From assembly GCA_021738565.1 (NCBI GenBank), contig JAIPBT010000011.1, positions 1 through 64,000 of the forward strand: a DNA stretch of 64,000 nucleotides. The letters run 5' to 3'. The position numbers were made by a program, and so were the translations under genes. Positions 43,474 to 52,243 of this stretch are shown in pieces. The notes beneath the pieces are model-generated. The model was not told the DNA's origin and did not search any database. It worked only from the letters and a program-made list of their open reading frames with translations. Source of the DNA: Bacteroidales bacterium (GTDB lineage Bacteria; Bacteroidota; Bacteroidia; Bacteroidales; GCA-2748055). Position 1 is the stretch's first letter. Every line of letters begins with the position of its first letter.

Positions 43474-44646
43474 TTATTGAATTTTTCCCCGGATGGCATC
43501 GTTGGGGTTCATTTTTGTGATCTTCCTGGCAGGAAGGTAGCTGACGATCGCTGTGGTGACAGTTACGATCACCACAGAAATAAGTACCAGCCCGAGGCTG
43601 TAGGCAGGGATGATCGAATCGCCGAGTGGCAGTCCAAACTGGTCATACCCTTCAGGCATCGGAAGTCCAGTTTTCTTTAGTTGCAGCAGTAGCGGTATTC
43701 CCCAGATGGCACCTACGATCAGTGACAGTACCGCATGCATGGTGCCTTCCACCGTGAAGACCCCGATTACCTGGCGGCGTGTCATACCCATGGCGATAAA
43801 TGTGCCGATCTCCTTTTGCCTTCTGAAGATGGATAGCACTTGCGTGTCGAAGATGGCCAGAAGCGCCAGGGCGAGGAGTATCAGGTACATGATTGCATTC
43901 CCTACCGATTTGGATTTGATCATCTGGTTCATGTCGTAGAGGAGTTCATCGAGGTCCTGGAATTCCCAACTGGCAAGATCCATTTCGGCATGCGATTGGT
44001 CCTTGATAACGATCATTGTCGCTTCGTTATCAAGGCCTGTCATCTGCTGCAGCTCTTCAAGGGCGATCCAGACCTGACCCAGGTCCACTGTCGGGACGTC
44101 GGTTCTGAACAATCCTGTTATTTTGAGCTCTTTTGCATCAAACATGCCGTTGGCATCGCGCCATCTGACAAGCAGGTAGTCACCTACATTCGCCTTGATA
44201 TTCATGGCCATCCGTGATCCCAGGATAGCAGGAACATCCTCGCCCTCCCTGACCAGTTTTTCTGTGGGGATACTGATGGTTTTCTGGTGGGGATCGATCC
44301 CTTTCAGTACGATACTCTTGAGTCTGCCTTCCGGGTAGACGGTGGCCTGAGTTACCAGGATCGGGGCAACGGTGCCCTCTTGCCTGGCTGCGTTCAGTTT
44401 CTCAGGGATCGTTGCATGAGCGTCCTGGAATGTGAAGGGATCGTAGGGATCGTAGTTTTCGTGCCAGTACTGTCCCTGTCCGTACTGCCATTCGACCACG
44501 TCGACCTTGGCCTGCTTGTTCCATCCCTGGATAAATCCGTTCTGCATGATGATAACCACGAATGCTACGGAGAGGATGAAAACATTCAGGAAGGTTCTGA
44601 GCCCTGCACCAAGCAGGTTCTTTATGGCTAATTTTATTGATAACAT
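43474..44646 (-). CDS. FtsX/LolC-type ABC transporter permease (first)
   Basis: A 390-residue permease with the same plan as its neighbour: one N-terminal helix (about 15-38, LRTFLNVFILSVAFVVIIM), a periplasmic domain (about 40-255), then helices at about 258-280, 305-330 and 350-375. FRRQKEIGTFIAMGMTRRQVIGVFTVEG is the coupling segment typical of FtsX-family permeases, and the C terminus ARKITKMNPNDAIRG is diagnostic. With the second permease it probably forms a LolCE-like heterodimer on one ATPase. It lies 11 bp after the ATPase gene. Confidence 0.88.
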   Translation of the reverse strand: MLSIKLAIKNLLGAGLRTFLNVFILSVAFVVIIMQNGFIQGWNKQAKVDVVEWQYGQGQYWHENYDPYDPFTFQDAHATIPEKLNAARQEGTVAPILVTQATVYPEGRLKSIVLKGIDPHQKTISIPTEKLVREGEDVPAILGSRMAMNIKANVGDYLLVRWRDANGMFDAKELKITGLFRTDVPTVDLGQVWIALEELQQMTGLDNEATMIVIKDQSHAEMDLASWEFQDLDELLYDMNQMIKSKSVGNAIMYLILLALALLAIFDTQVLSIFRRQKEIGTFIAMGMTRRQVIGVFTVEGTMHAVLSLIVGAIWGIPLLLQLKKTGLPMPEGYDQFGLPLGDSIIPAYSLGLVLISVVIVTVTTAIVSYLPARKITKMNPNDAIRGKIQ

Positions 44647-44657
44647 GGCTTCCTCCT

Positions 44658-45356
44658 TTATTTTTTAACTTGTTCATCCCTGACTACTTTCCCGTCTTCG
44701 AGGTAGATGATCCTTTTCAGATACTTGATCACCTTGTCGTCATGGGTGGCAAACAGGAACGTTGTATTCAGCTCCTCGTTCAGTTTCTCCATTGTGCGGA
44801 GAATGTTGTGAGAGTTTTCTGCATCCAGGTTTGCAGTGGGCTCATCTGCAAGCACCAGCTCGGGCTTTTTCACCATGGCCCTTGCGATGGCAACACGCTG
44901 AGATTCACCGCCTGACAGTTGTTTTGGTTTTGATTTGATCTTGTCGGTCAGTCCGACCCATTCCAGTGCATCAAGGACTGCTTTTCTCCTTTCTGCTGCA
45001 GACATTTTCAGCAGGAGGAGCGGGAATTCGACATTTTCAAATACAGTGTATACCGGCATCAGGTTGAAGGTCTGAAAGATGAAACCGATATGTTTCTTTC
45101 TCAATTGGGAGGCCCGCCTGGCCCCGATACTTTTTATGGATGTATTGAGCACATTGGCATCTCCCTCAGAGGGATTATCCAGCGAGCCGAGGATGTTGAG
45201 CATGGTTGTCTTTCCTGATCCGCTTGGTCCGACCAGCCCGGCAAATTCGCCGGTATTTAATTCCAGGTTGATGTCTTCAAGCGCAGTAAAATGCCCTCCA
45301 CCGATTGGAAAGCGTTTTACCAGGTTGTCTGTTTTGATGATCGTATTGTTCTCCAT
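44658..45356 (-). CDS. LolD/MacB-type ABC transporter ATPase
   Basis: A 232-residue ATPase. Walker A GPSGSGKT lies at 43-50, signature LSGGE at 147-151, and Walker B LVLADEPTANLD from 167; FIFQTFNLMPVYTVFENVEFPL is the LolD/MacB Q-loop region. It powers mechanotransmission through the two adjacent FtsX-type permeases. An open frame extends to 45524, but the first 56 codons overlap the barrel gene and lack family similarity; ATG 45356 (MENNTIIKTDNLVKRF) is the natural start, 47 bp after the barrel stop. Confidence 0.92.
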   Translation of the reverse strand: MENNTIIKTDNLVKRFPIGGGHFTALEDINLELNTGEFAGLVGPSGSGKTTMLNILGSLDNPSEGDANVLNTSIKSIGARRASQLRKKHIGFIFQTFNLMPVYTVFENVEFPLLLLKMSAAERRKAVLDALEWVGLTDKIKSKPKQLSGGESQRVAIARAMVKKPELVLADEPTANLDAENSHNILRTMEKLNEELNTTFLFATHDDKVIKYLKRIIYLEDGKVVRDEQVKK

Positions 45357-45403
45357 TTTGTTTGTTATTCTTGTGCGCCATAAAACGCACATTGTTATAT
45401 TGA

Positions 45404-46543
45404 TTAATAATTGAATACAGCCATTAACTGGAGTCCCGCGCCACTGAAAATATTGGTCTCCTGCTGAAAGCCGGGGATCTGATAGCGATCGGGATTCCAG
45501 AAGCCAATTGCATAAAAGCTCCACCTGTCGAAGGTTGCAGACCAGTTGATAAATCTGTAGAATTCATTGTTGAAGGCATCATAGAAGACCATAGCAGAAA
45601 GATTCTGGATAATGCTCAGGGGATAATTTACGGATATTCCACTGAAGAGGATGTCCTGGTCAGCCCGGAATGCTTCTTCCCCCTGCATGTAATACAATGC
45701 TTCTCCAACAGCTGTGATCCCGTTACCTAGATTAAATGTATAATCAAGGCCCGCGTTGAGCAGCGTTGCGTTGTCGAGATCCAATAATCCTTCCTGTTTC
45801 CTGATCAGGGCTCCCTCGAACCAGATCCCTGCCACGGCATCAATTTTTGTATCAAATGCAAACCTGTTTTCCGGACAAAATTCATCAATATGCATTGGTA
45901 CCGGTAACATTGCATCGGGATCAGCTGTCCTGTGATGAAAGGTAAAGGCAAGTTCTCCCACAGGTATTGGAAGCTGCAGCCTGCCACCGTATTCAATGCT
46001 GTTTTTCTTTGAAGGGAACATCTCCAGGCCTTTGGTTTCGTTGTTCCCGTACAATCCCCAGATCCAGATGTTGGCATTGTTCAGGAAATAATACCTACCC
46101 AGCAATCCGTATACACCTGCTGTTAATTGCAGTGGATCCTTGGGATCCAACCTGTCGAACCACATCAGCGGTCTGATCATCCTTGCGGATCCAAAATTTA
46201 TCTTTTGCAGACCAGCTCTCAATTCAAACCGGTTGCCCGAAAATTTCAGCCAGGCCCTGTAGGGTTTAAGTTGCTGATGTGTTGTAAGAGAATCATCATG
46301 AACATATGTTGCGGTGCCCCAGGTGTCCAGTGAAATTTCCCCTCCGAGATTAATCCTGCCGACCGGTACATTGAAATTTATTTCCGGTATGTACCTGGCA
46401 CCCCCCTGCAACTGAAAAGGATTGCCGGGATTTGTGATGGTCCAGCCAATCACCTGTCCGTCAAATGCAATTTGCTGTGCAACAACAGGCAAATGGTTGA
46501 AACATAATAAAAGCAACAATATGATCTGTTTCAGGACTTTCAT
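45404..46543 (-). CDS. Outer membrane beta-barrel protein of the ABC operon
   Basis: A 379-residue exported protein (signal about 1-22, LLLCFNHLPVVAQQ). Strands alternate through the whole mature part, with aromatic girdles and a C-terminal GAGLQLMAVFNY ending suited to a barrel. GRINLGGEISLDTWGTATYVHDD and FELRAGLQKINFGSARMIRPLMWFD are reminiscent of porin-like and DUF1302-type barrels, but the family is not certain. Position between the regulator and the ABC genes makes it a candidate outer-membrane partner of the LolA-like carrier. ATG 46543 is preferred over TTG 46561, which would overlap the TetR gene. Confidence 0.75.
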   Translation of the reverse strand: MKVLKQIILLLLLCFNHLPVVAQQIAFDGQVIGWTITNPGNPFQLQGGARYIPEINFNVPVGRINLGGEISLDTWGTATYVHDDSLTTHQQLKPYRAWLKFSGNRFELRAGLQKINFGSARMIRPLMWFDRLDPKDPLQLTAGVYGLLGRYYFLNNANIWIWGLYGNNETKGLEMFPSKKNSIEYGGRLQLPIPVGELAFTFHHRTADPDAMLPVPMHIDEFCPENRFAFDTKIDAVAGIWFEGALIRKQEGLLDLDNATLLNAGLDYTFNLGNGITAVGEALYYMQGEEAFRADQDILFSGISVNYPLSIIQNLSAMVFYDAFNNEFYRFINWSATFDRWSFYAIGFWNPDRYQIPGFQQETNIFSGAGLQLMAVFNY

Positions 46544-46553
46544 CCGTTTTATT

Positions 46554-47141
46554 TTACCCAATCGGGCTTTTGTCCCTGTTTGCTATCCCGTAAAAGAAAA
46601 ACCTGGTCAGTTCCATCGCCATTTCATTCGGATTCTCATACATTTTCAGCAGGTTTTCATCTTTGATCATGTCGTAGAGGTGATTGAGGAAGTAGATGAT
46701 GAATTCAGGCTTCACATCTTTTCGAATCTCCCCGCGTCTTTGGGCATTGACATAATCCTGGTAAATAATGCCCAGTACTTTTTGGGTCATTTCATTCATA
46801 TACTCCATCATTTCAGGTTCACCGTGGATCATCAGGTCGTCAATGAACTCGCTGCTGATATCCATGGTGCCTTCCATTTTCATTTGCAGTTGTTTTTCAA
46901 TTTTTTCAGTAAATGGAACATCACTGTTCATTATGCTTTTATACTTCTCCATGGAATTGGTCAACATTTTTTCCATGATGGCCTTCACCAGTTCCATTTT
47001 GTTAGAGAAATATTTGTAATAGGTCATCTTGCTTACATTCGCTTCAGCACATATCTCTTCGATGGTTACCCGTTTAAATCCATACTTCCAGAACAGCGAC
47101 TTTCCGGTTTCCAGCAACTGTTTCTTTTTGGGATTTGACAT
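46554..47141 (-). CDS. TetR/AcrR-family transcriptional regulator
   Basis: A 195-residue regulator. The N-terminal DNA-binding domain, LLETGKSLFWKYGFKRVTIEEICAEANVSKMTYYKYFSNKMELVKAIME (about 9-57), is a textbook TetR helix-turn-helix; the rest is a helical ligand domain of low conservation. It is the first gene of the leftward operon with the barrel, ABC and LolA-like genes, and an 8-bp inverted repeat begins 10 bp upstream of its start. It probably represses its own operon and is released by an unknown, likely hydrophobic, ligand. Confidence 0.92.
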   Translation of the reverse strand: MSNPKKKQLLETGKSLFWKYGFKRVTIEEICAEANVSKMTYYKYFSNKMELVKAIMEKMLTNSMEKYKSIMNSDVPFTEKIEKQLQMKMEGTMDISSEFIDDLMIHGEPEMMEYMNEMTQKVLGIIYQDYVNAQRRGEIRKDVKPEFIIYFLNHLYDMIKDENLLKMYENPNEMAMELTRFFFYGIANRDKSPIG

Positions 47142-47150
47142 ATCATTTAA

Positions 47151-47173
47151 TATTTTACGAAAAAAGTAAAATA
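47151..47173. promoter_or_regulatory. Candidate TetR operator
   Basis: TATTTTAC (47151-47158) and GTAAAATA (47166-47173) are perfect 8-bp inverted arms around 7 bp. The site is 23 bp long, of the size bound by TetR dimers, and starts 10 bp from the regulator's ATG, where it would overlap the promoter or leader. Confidence 0.5.
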
Positions 47174-47239
47174 AAACATATTTCGTACAATATTAAATAA
47201 ATAGTAAATACAAGTCAAGAAAAAACGAAAAAATTTTTA

Positions 47240-48826
47240 TTACTCTCCCGATTTGCCGTAGTTGGGGAGCACCCTGGCACTTGGGTCATCGACATTGCAA
47301 TTCTCCCAGGTTTTGTTGGGCATCCAGAAATCAACCACGCAGTGTGATTGTCCGGGGAAATGGGATTCAAAGATATCCCTGTACATCAAGGATTCTTTGG
47401 AAATAGGAGTAGCGTGACTGTATTTTTCACGGGCAGCTGCAAGGTCAGCATCACTGTACATTTCATCAGCGTATTGTTTCAGGTAGTCTGTTACGCTGTG
47501 ACCGACTGCATCTGAGAATGCGGCTTTTTCCCTGTAGAGGATCTCCCTGGGCAGGTAATCGCCTTCAAATGCTTTTCTCAGTAAGTATTTTCCCACACCG
47601 GTGAAATTCATTTTAAGTTCGGGTCTTACCGACATGACGTAATCCACGAACTCCAGGTCACCGAACGGAACCCTGGCTTCGAGTCCGCAGGAGGAGATGC
47701 TCCTGTCGGCACGAAGTACGTCGTACATGTATATTTCCCTGATCCTTTTTTCCGCTTCCTGCTGAAATGCCAGCGGTGTTGGCGCGAAATCCGTGTATTT
47801 GTATCCGAAGATCTCATCGCTGATCTCACCTGTCATCAATACTTTGATGTCGGTATTTTCGGATATGTATTTTGAAACGATGAACATGCCCATAGAGGCC
47901 CTGATCGTGGTAATGTCGTAGGTCTCAATATTATATATAAGTGTACTCAGGGTGTCAAAGATATCCTGCTTTTTAAAAAGAACTTCGGTATGATCGGTAC
48001 CCAGGTACCCGGCAACGATCCTCGCGTATTTCGTATCGATGGCGTCTTCGTCGATCCCCACTGCGAATGTTCTTATGGGTTTGTTCATTGCCTTCGCAGC
48101 GATTGCACATACCAGACTGGAATCTAATCCGCCGCTGCATAGAAAACCGACCGGCACATCCGACTGGAGTCTTTTGAGAACACCTTCGGTGAGTGTACGG
48201 TTGATATTTTGTGTTACCTCTTCAAGCTCATGTTCCACAAAATCACCGACCTGTGAAATGTCCTTGTAACATATGAACCTGTCGCCATCATAAATGTGCC
48301 CGGGAGGAAAGGGTTTTACCTCTTTGCAGAGACTGTTCAAAGCCTTCATTTCACTGGCGAACAAAATGGCTCCGTCATCTGCATATCCATAGAACATGGG
48401 TCGTATCCCGATGGGATCCCGCGCAGCTACAAATATATCTTTTTCCAGGTCGTAGATCACGCAAACAAATTCAGCGTCAAGCCGCTTTGCAGTCTCAAAG
48501 ATCCCCAGTTCCCTGTACATGGGAATGATAACTTCGCAATCGGATGATGAAAGAAATTCATATGTGGATCTATAATCATTCTTCAGTTCAGGATAATTAT
48601 AAACCTCTCCGTTACATACAAGGTGAATATTATTATTACGCATCGGCTGGTTCCCGTCGTCCGAAACATCCATGATCTTCAACCTGTGAAATCCCATCCA
48701 GCCGCTTTCATCAAAATCAGCATACTGGCTGTTGTCAGGTCCGCGGTACTTGATCTTTTGAAACTCGCTGACTGCTTTCAGCCTTGTCATTTTGTCGCTC
48801 CCGGTGTATACTGCAAATCCACACAT
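47240..48826 (-). CDS. asnB: Asparagine synthetase B (glutamine-hydrolysing)
   Basis: A 528-residue two-domain enzyme that makes asparagine from aspartate, ATP and glutamine. Cys2 (MCGFAVY) is the glutaminase nucleophile; KYRGPDNSQ, GFHRLKIMD and CNGEVYNY complete that site. The synthetase domain has FLCSGGLDSSLVCA (about 230-243), GEISDEIFGYKY and GLEARVPFGDLEFVDYVMS. The length suits AsnB-type housekeeping enzymes. It is a single gene; upstream 186 bp are very AT-rich. Confidence 0.93.
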   Translation of the reverse strand: MCGFAVYTGSDKMTRLKAVSEFQKIKYRGPDNSQYADFDESGWMGFHRLKIMDVSDDGNQPMRNNNIHLVCNGEVYNYPELKNDYRSTYEFLSSSDCEVIIPMYRELGIFETAKRLDAEFVCVIYDLEKDIFVAARDPIGIRPMFYGYADDGAILFASEMKALNSLCKEVKPFPPGHIYDGDRFICYKDISQVGDFVEHELEEVTQNINRTLTEGVLKRLQSDVPVGFLCSGGLDSSLVCAIAAKAMNKPIRTFAVGIDEDAIDTKYARIVAGYLGTDHTEVLFKKQDIFDTLSTLIYNIETYDITTIRASMGMFIVSKYISENTDIKVLMTGEISDEIFGYKYTDFAPTPLAFQQEAEKRIREIYMYDVLRADRSISSCGLEARVPFGDLEFVDYVMSVRPELKMNFTGVGKYLLRKAFEGDYLPREILYREKAAFSDAVGHSVTDYLKQYADEMYSDADLAAAREKYSHATPISKESLMYRDIFESHFPGQSHCVVDFWMPNKTWENCNVDDPSARVLPNYGKSGE

Positions 48827-48949
48827 AACAAATTAAATTTTATTAATATAATATTAAAATAGGGTGTAAATATATAAAATTATAAGTAAAACAAGCAAAA
48901 TAATAAAATAATAACATTAAAAAAGCTATTTTACATTAAAATATGTAAC

Positions 48950-48981
48950 TTGATATAGTATCAGATTGTTTGTTATATTTA
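48950..48981 (+). promoter_or_regulatory. Candidate promoter of the Gfo/Idh gene
   Basis: TTG at 48950-48952, 21 bp, then TATATTTA at 48974-48981, one base from TAnnTTTG. The ATG follows 31 bp downstream. Confidence 0.4.
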
Positions 48982-49012
48982 CGGGTAAAGGAACCAACCA
49001 ACAACACAGACT

Positions 49013-50284
49013 ATGGGTATTTCAAATGATCGCAGGGATTTTATAAAAAAAGCGGTAATAGGAACGGGAGTTATAACCATTGTTCCCAGGCATGTACTTG
49101 GAGGTCCGGGTTACACGGCTCCCAGTGACAGGATCAATTTCGGTTACATCGGAACCGGCAAGCAAAGCAGTACTTTACTGAACAGTTTTATTGGACTTCC
49201 GGAGGTTTATGTTCGGGCGGCTTCAGATGTGGATTCAAAAAAGCTCAACCGGTTTAATGAATGGGTAAATGCGTATTATGCAGAGCATTCTCCGGGGAAA
49301 AAATTCAAGGGCATTGAATTGTATGGTGATTATCGTGAGATGCTTGAAAGAAAGAATATTGATGCTGTGGTCGTTGCCGCACCGGATCACTGGCATGCCC
49401 GGCAATCGATTGATGCAATGAGATCGGGCAAGGATGTATATTGTGAGAAGCCGATGGCGCACACCATAAAGGAGGGCAGGATGATGGTTGCAACAGCGCG
49501 AAAATTTGAGCGTGTATTTCAAACCGGAAGCATGCAGCGGTCGTGGGATGATTTCAGGAAGGCGTGTGAACTTGTGTACAATGGATACCTGGGTGAGATC
49601 TCAAAGGTCATTGTCAATGTTGGAGGTCCTGCTATGAGTTGCGATCTTCCGGAGCAGTCCGAACCTGAATACCTGGATTGGGATGCCTGGATAGGTCCAG
49701 CTGTATGGAGGCCCTACAATGAAGTATTGTCGCCGCCCATTGAACAGGATCATTGGCCGCGGTGGCGGGATTACATGGAGTATGGGGGCGGTATTTTGGC
49801 AGACTGGGGAGCACATATGTTTGACATTGCACAGTGGGCATTGGGAATGGATGGCAGCGGACCTGTGAAAATTGTTCCGCCGGATGACAGGGATGCAATA
49901 AGGGGGTTGAAGTTTTATTATGACAACGGTATAGAGATGGTCCATGAAGATTTCGGCCGCGGATGGGCCGTGCGTTTTATTGGTTCAGAGGGAAGTCTTG
50001 ATGTAAGCCGTTCGTTCCTTGATTCCAGTCCGGAGAATATCGTGACCCATACCATAGGAGGTTCGGATAAGAGATTGTATTACAGCGACAATCATTACGC
50101 TGATTTTACAAATTCCATAAAAGAGCGTACAAAACCTGTTTGTGATGTGGAAACAGGACACAGATCGGCCACGGTGTGCAGTCTGGGTAATATTGGGTAC
50201 CAGCTTGGCAGGGAACTGGAATGGGATCCAGTATTGGAGCAGTTCAAAAATGACGGGGTGGCCAACCGCCTGCGATCGAAATAG
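49013..50284 (+). CDS. Tat-exported Gfo/Idh/MocA-family oxidoreductase
   Basis: A 423-residue NAD(P)-dependent oxidoreductase with a twin-arginine signal (NDRRDFIKKAVIGTGVITIV, about 5-24). The Rossmann domain begins INFGYIGTGKQ; APDHWHA (about 125-131) and CEKPMAHT are the conserved Gfo/Idh loops; the C-terminal domain has GGILADWGAHMFDIAQWALG with the catalytic Asp/His region. Bacteroidota carry many such Tat-exported, presumably cofactor-preloaded enzymes acting on sugars. The ThuA gene at 51480, a family often found with Gfo/Idh genes, lies beyond prfB. It is convergent with prfB. Confidence 0.88.
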   Translation: MGISNDRRDFIKKAVIGTGVITIVPRHVLGGPGYTAPSDRINFGYIGTGKQSSTLLNSFIGLPEVYVRAASDVDSKKLNRFNEWVNAYYAEHSPGKKFKGIELYGDYREMLERKNIDAVVVAAPDHWHARQSIDAMRSGKDVYCEKPMAHTIKEGRMMVATARKFERVFQTGSMQRSWDDFRKACELVYNGYLGEISKVIVNVGGPAMSCDLPEQSEPEYLDWDAWIGPAVWRPYNEVLSPPIEQDHWPRWRDYMEYGGGILADWGAHMFDIAQWALGMDGSGPVKIVPPDDRDAIRGLKFYYDNGIEMVHEDFGRGWAVRFIGSEGSLDVSRSFLDSSPENIVTHTIGGSDKRLYYSDNHYADFTNSIKERTKPVCDVETGHRSATVCSLGNIGYQLGRELEWDPVLEQFKNDGVANRLRSK

Positions 50285-50296
50285 ATAAGAAACACC

Positions 50297-51386
50297 TTAC
50301 TGACCGCCAAACTCCATCAGGTAGGCTTTTATAAAGTCATTGATCTCTCCGTCCAACACGGCCTGTACATTTCCTGTTTCATGATTTGTGCGAAGGTCCT
50401 TGACCAGTTTGTAGGGGTGCAGCACGTAGTTCCGGATCTGTGATCCCCATTCGATCTTCTTTTTGTTGCCCTCTATTTCACTTTGTTTTTCCCTTCTTTT
50501 CTGAAGTTCAATTTCATAAAGATGCGATTTCAGTATCCTGAGTGCATTTTCACGGTTTTTCAACTGTGATCTTGTCTCTGTATTGTCCACTGTGATCCCG
50601 GTAGGAAGGTGTTTTACCCTTACCCCGGTTTCAACCTTGTTGACATTTTGTCCGCCAGCTCCCCCTGATCTGAAAGTGTCCCACTCAATTTCTGCCGGAT
50701 TGATCACGATCTCAATGCTGTCGTCGACAACAGGAGCTACGAACACGGATGCAAAAGAGGTATGGCGCCTGTTTGCAGCGTCATAGGGAGAAAGTCTTAC
50801 CAGCCTGTGAACCCCGGATTCACACTTGAGGTATCCATAGGCATATTCGCCGCTGAATTCGAGTGTTACTGATTTGATCCCGGCTTCATCCCCGGGCAGG
50901 TAATGCAATTCCTTTACTTTGAAATTGTTTTTTTCACCGTACCTGATGTACATACGCATCAGCATTTCAGCCCAGTCTGTACTTTCCGTACCCCCGGCGC
51001 CGGGATTGATCTTCATTATGGCTCCCAATGCATCTTCTTCATTTTGAAGCATATTCCTGGATTCCAGCGCTTCGGTTAATTCCAGTGCAACAGCATACTG
51101 CCTGTCTACCTCTTTCTCGTCTGCCTCACCTTCCTGCATAAAATCAAAAAGAACTTTCAGGTCATCAACCGCGGTTTCAACTGCGCCAAAGGCTTCGGTC
51201 CAGGATTTCAGGCGGGAAATGTTCTTTAATTGTCCTTCAGCTTCTTTGGGATCGTCCCAGAAATCAGGAGCCTGTGTAAGTTTCTCTTCCTCTTCGATCT
51301 TCAGGATTTTACCATCCACGTCAAAGATGCCTCCTTAACGCAGCCAGGCGTTCAACAAGGTCCTTTAACTCTTCATCTGTTATCAT
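50297..51386 (-). CDS. prfB: Peptide chain release factor 2, expressed by programmed +1 frameshift
   Basis: RF2 ends translation at UGA and UAA. Initiation is at ATG 51386-51384 ([21 protein letters not shown], 21 codons), then an in-frame TGA at 51323-51321. AGGAGG at 51335-51330, three bases before CTT TGA C, is the classic internal Shine-Dalgarno and slippery site; a +1 shift reads CTT GAC and enters the main frame ([15 protein letters not shown]). The main part has [12 protein letters not shown], the GGQ motif ([10 protein letters not shown], near 240) and an [16 protein letters not shown] region with the RF2 stop-reading segment. The GTG at 51319 is therefore not the start. The complete product is about 362 residues. 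Confidence 0.95.
51321..51335 (-). promoter_or_regulatory. prfB frameshift site
   Basis: On the minus strand AGGAGG (51335-51330), CAT, CTT, then TGA (51323-51321) and C. The spacing and bases match the autoregulatory RF2 frameshift signal known from most bacteria: low RF2 favours the shift over termination at UGA. Confidence 0.93.
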
Positions 51387-51401
51387 AGTTTTATTTTTGA
51401 T

Positions 51402-51431
51402 CAAAGATAGTTTTTACATTTGAAGCCTCAA
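51402..51431 (-). promoter_or_regulatory. Promoter of prfB
   Basis: On the minus strand TTG (51431-51429), 19 bp, TATCTTTG (51409-51402). This is a perfect Bacteroidota -33/-7 pair, and it predicts a transcript start about ten bases before the true ATG at 51386, further support for that start. Confidence 0.75.
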
Positions 51432-51479
51432 AAAAGCTGAAATTGCATTAACTTGTGATGTTCGTTAAAGATCAATGTT

Positions 51480-52208
51480 ATGAAAAAGGTTCGCAATTCA
51501 TTTTTTATTCATTTTTTCATCTTTATTCTTGCAGCTTGCGGGAAGCATGGCAGTGAAACAATAAAGGTAATGGTAGTAGCAGGCGGACACAGTTTTGATA
51601 CCACTGAATTTGTTGAAATGTTCCAATCATTACAGGGGGTCGATTTTGATACCATTATGCAGCCCCGGGCCAATCAAATGATCTCCCGGGGAGAAGTGGA
51701 CCAGTATGACGTGATCGTCTTTTACGATATGTGGCCTGGAATTGATACCGATACACGGGAAGGGTACGTGAATATGCTGGAAGATGGAAAGGGGATCGTA
51801 TTTCTTCATCATTCCCTGGTCAGCTATCAGCACTGGGATGGCTTCAAAGAGATCATCGGGGGCAAATACCACACTGAGGCCAGTGATGTGGATCCTTCAG
51901 GGTATTCCGGTTACAGGCATGATATAACCATTCCGGTCGGTATCTCAGATCCTGCTCATCCCGTTACAAAGGAGATGGATGACTTTGTTATACTGGATGA
52001 AGGATATGACAACATAGAAGTGAATGAAAATGTTACTTTGCTTTTACAAGCCGATCATCCTGATTGCGATCAAAAGGTGGGCTGGACCCATCAAATCGGA
52101 AATTCCAGGATCGTTTACCTGATGCAGGGGCATGACAGGCACGCGTATGAAAATGAAAATTTCAGAATATTGCTCTCGAATGCCATCCGTTATGTGAATG
52201 ATGAATGA
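51480..52208 (+). CDS. ThuA-domain lipoprotein
   Basis: A 242-residue exported lipoprotein (lipobox LAAC, Cys20). The rest is one ThuA-like, glutamine-amidotransferase-fold domain: IKVMVVAGGHSFDTTEFVEMF, DVIVFYDMW, GKGIVFLHHSLVSYQHWDGFKEIIGGKYH, DPAHPVTKEMDDF and HQIGNSRIVYLMQGHDRHAYENENFRILLSNAIRYV. ThuA proteins are linked to trehalose and other sugar use, though their reaction is not settled. It may work with the Tat-exported Gfo/Idh enzyme encoded nearby. It is divergent from prfB. Confidence 0.85.
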   Translation: MKKVRNSFFIHFFIFILAACGKHGSETIKVMVVAGGHSFDTTEFVEMFQSLQGVDFDTIMQPRANQMISRGEVDQYDVIVFYDMWPGIDTDTREGYVNMLEDGKGIVFLHHSLVSYQHWDGFKEIIGGKYHTEASDVDPSGYSGYRHDITIPVGISDPAHPVTKEMDDFVILDEGYDNIEVNENVTLLLQADHPDCDQKVGWTHQIGNSRIVYLMQGHDRHAYENENFRILLSNAIRYVNDE

Positions 52209-52243
52209 GAAGCTTTTGGGGAATTGTTTTTTCTTACAGGAAA

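Noticed and set aside
45357-45524. N-terminal extension of the LolD-like ATPase
   Set aside because: It overlaps the barrel gene and carries no ABC-family similarity; the ATG at 45356 begins the conserved domain.
50297-51319. prfB starting at GTG 51319
   Set aside because: The frameshift signal, upstream coding frame and promoter all support initiation at 51386.
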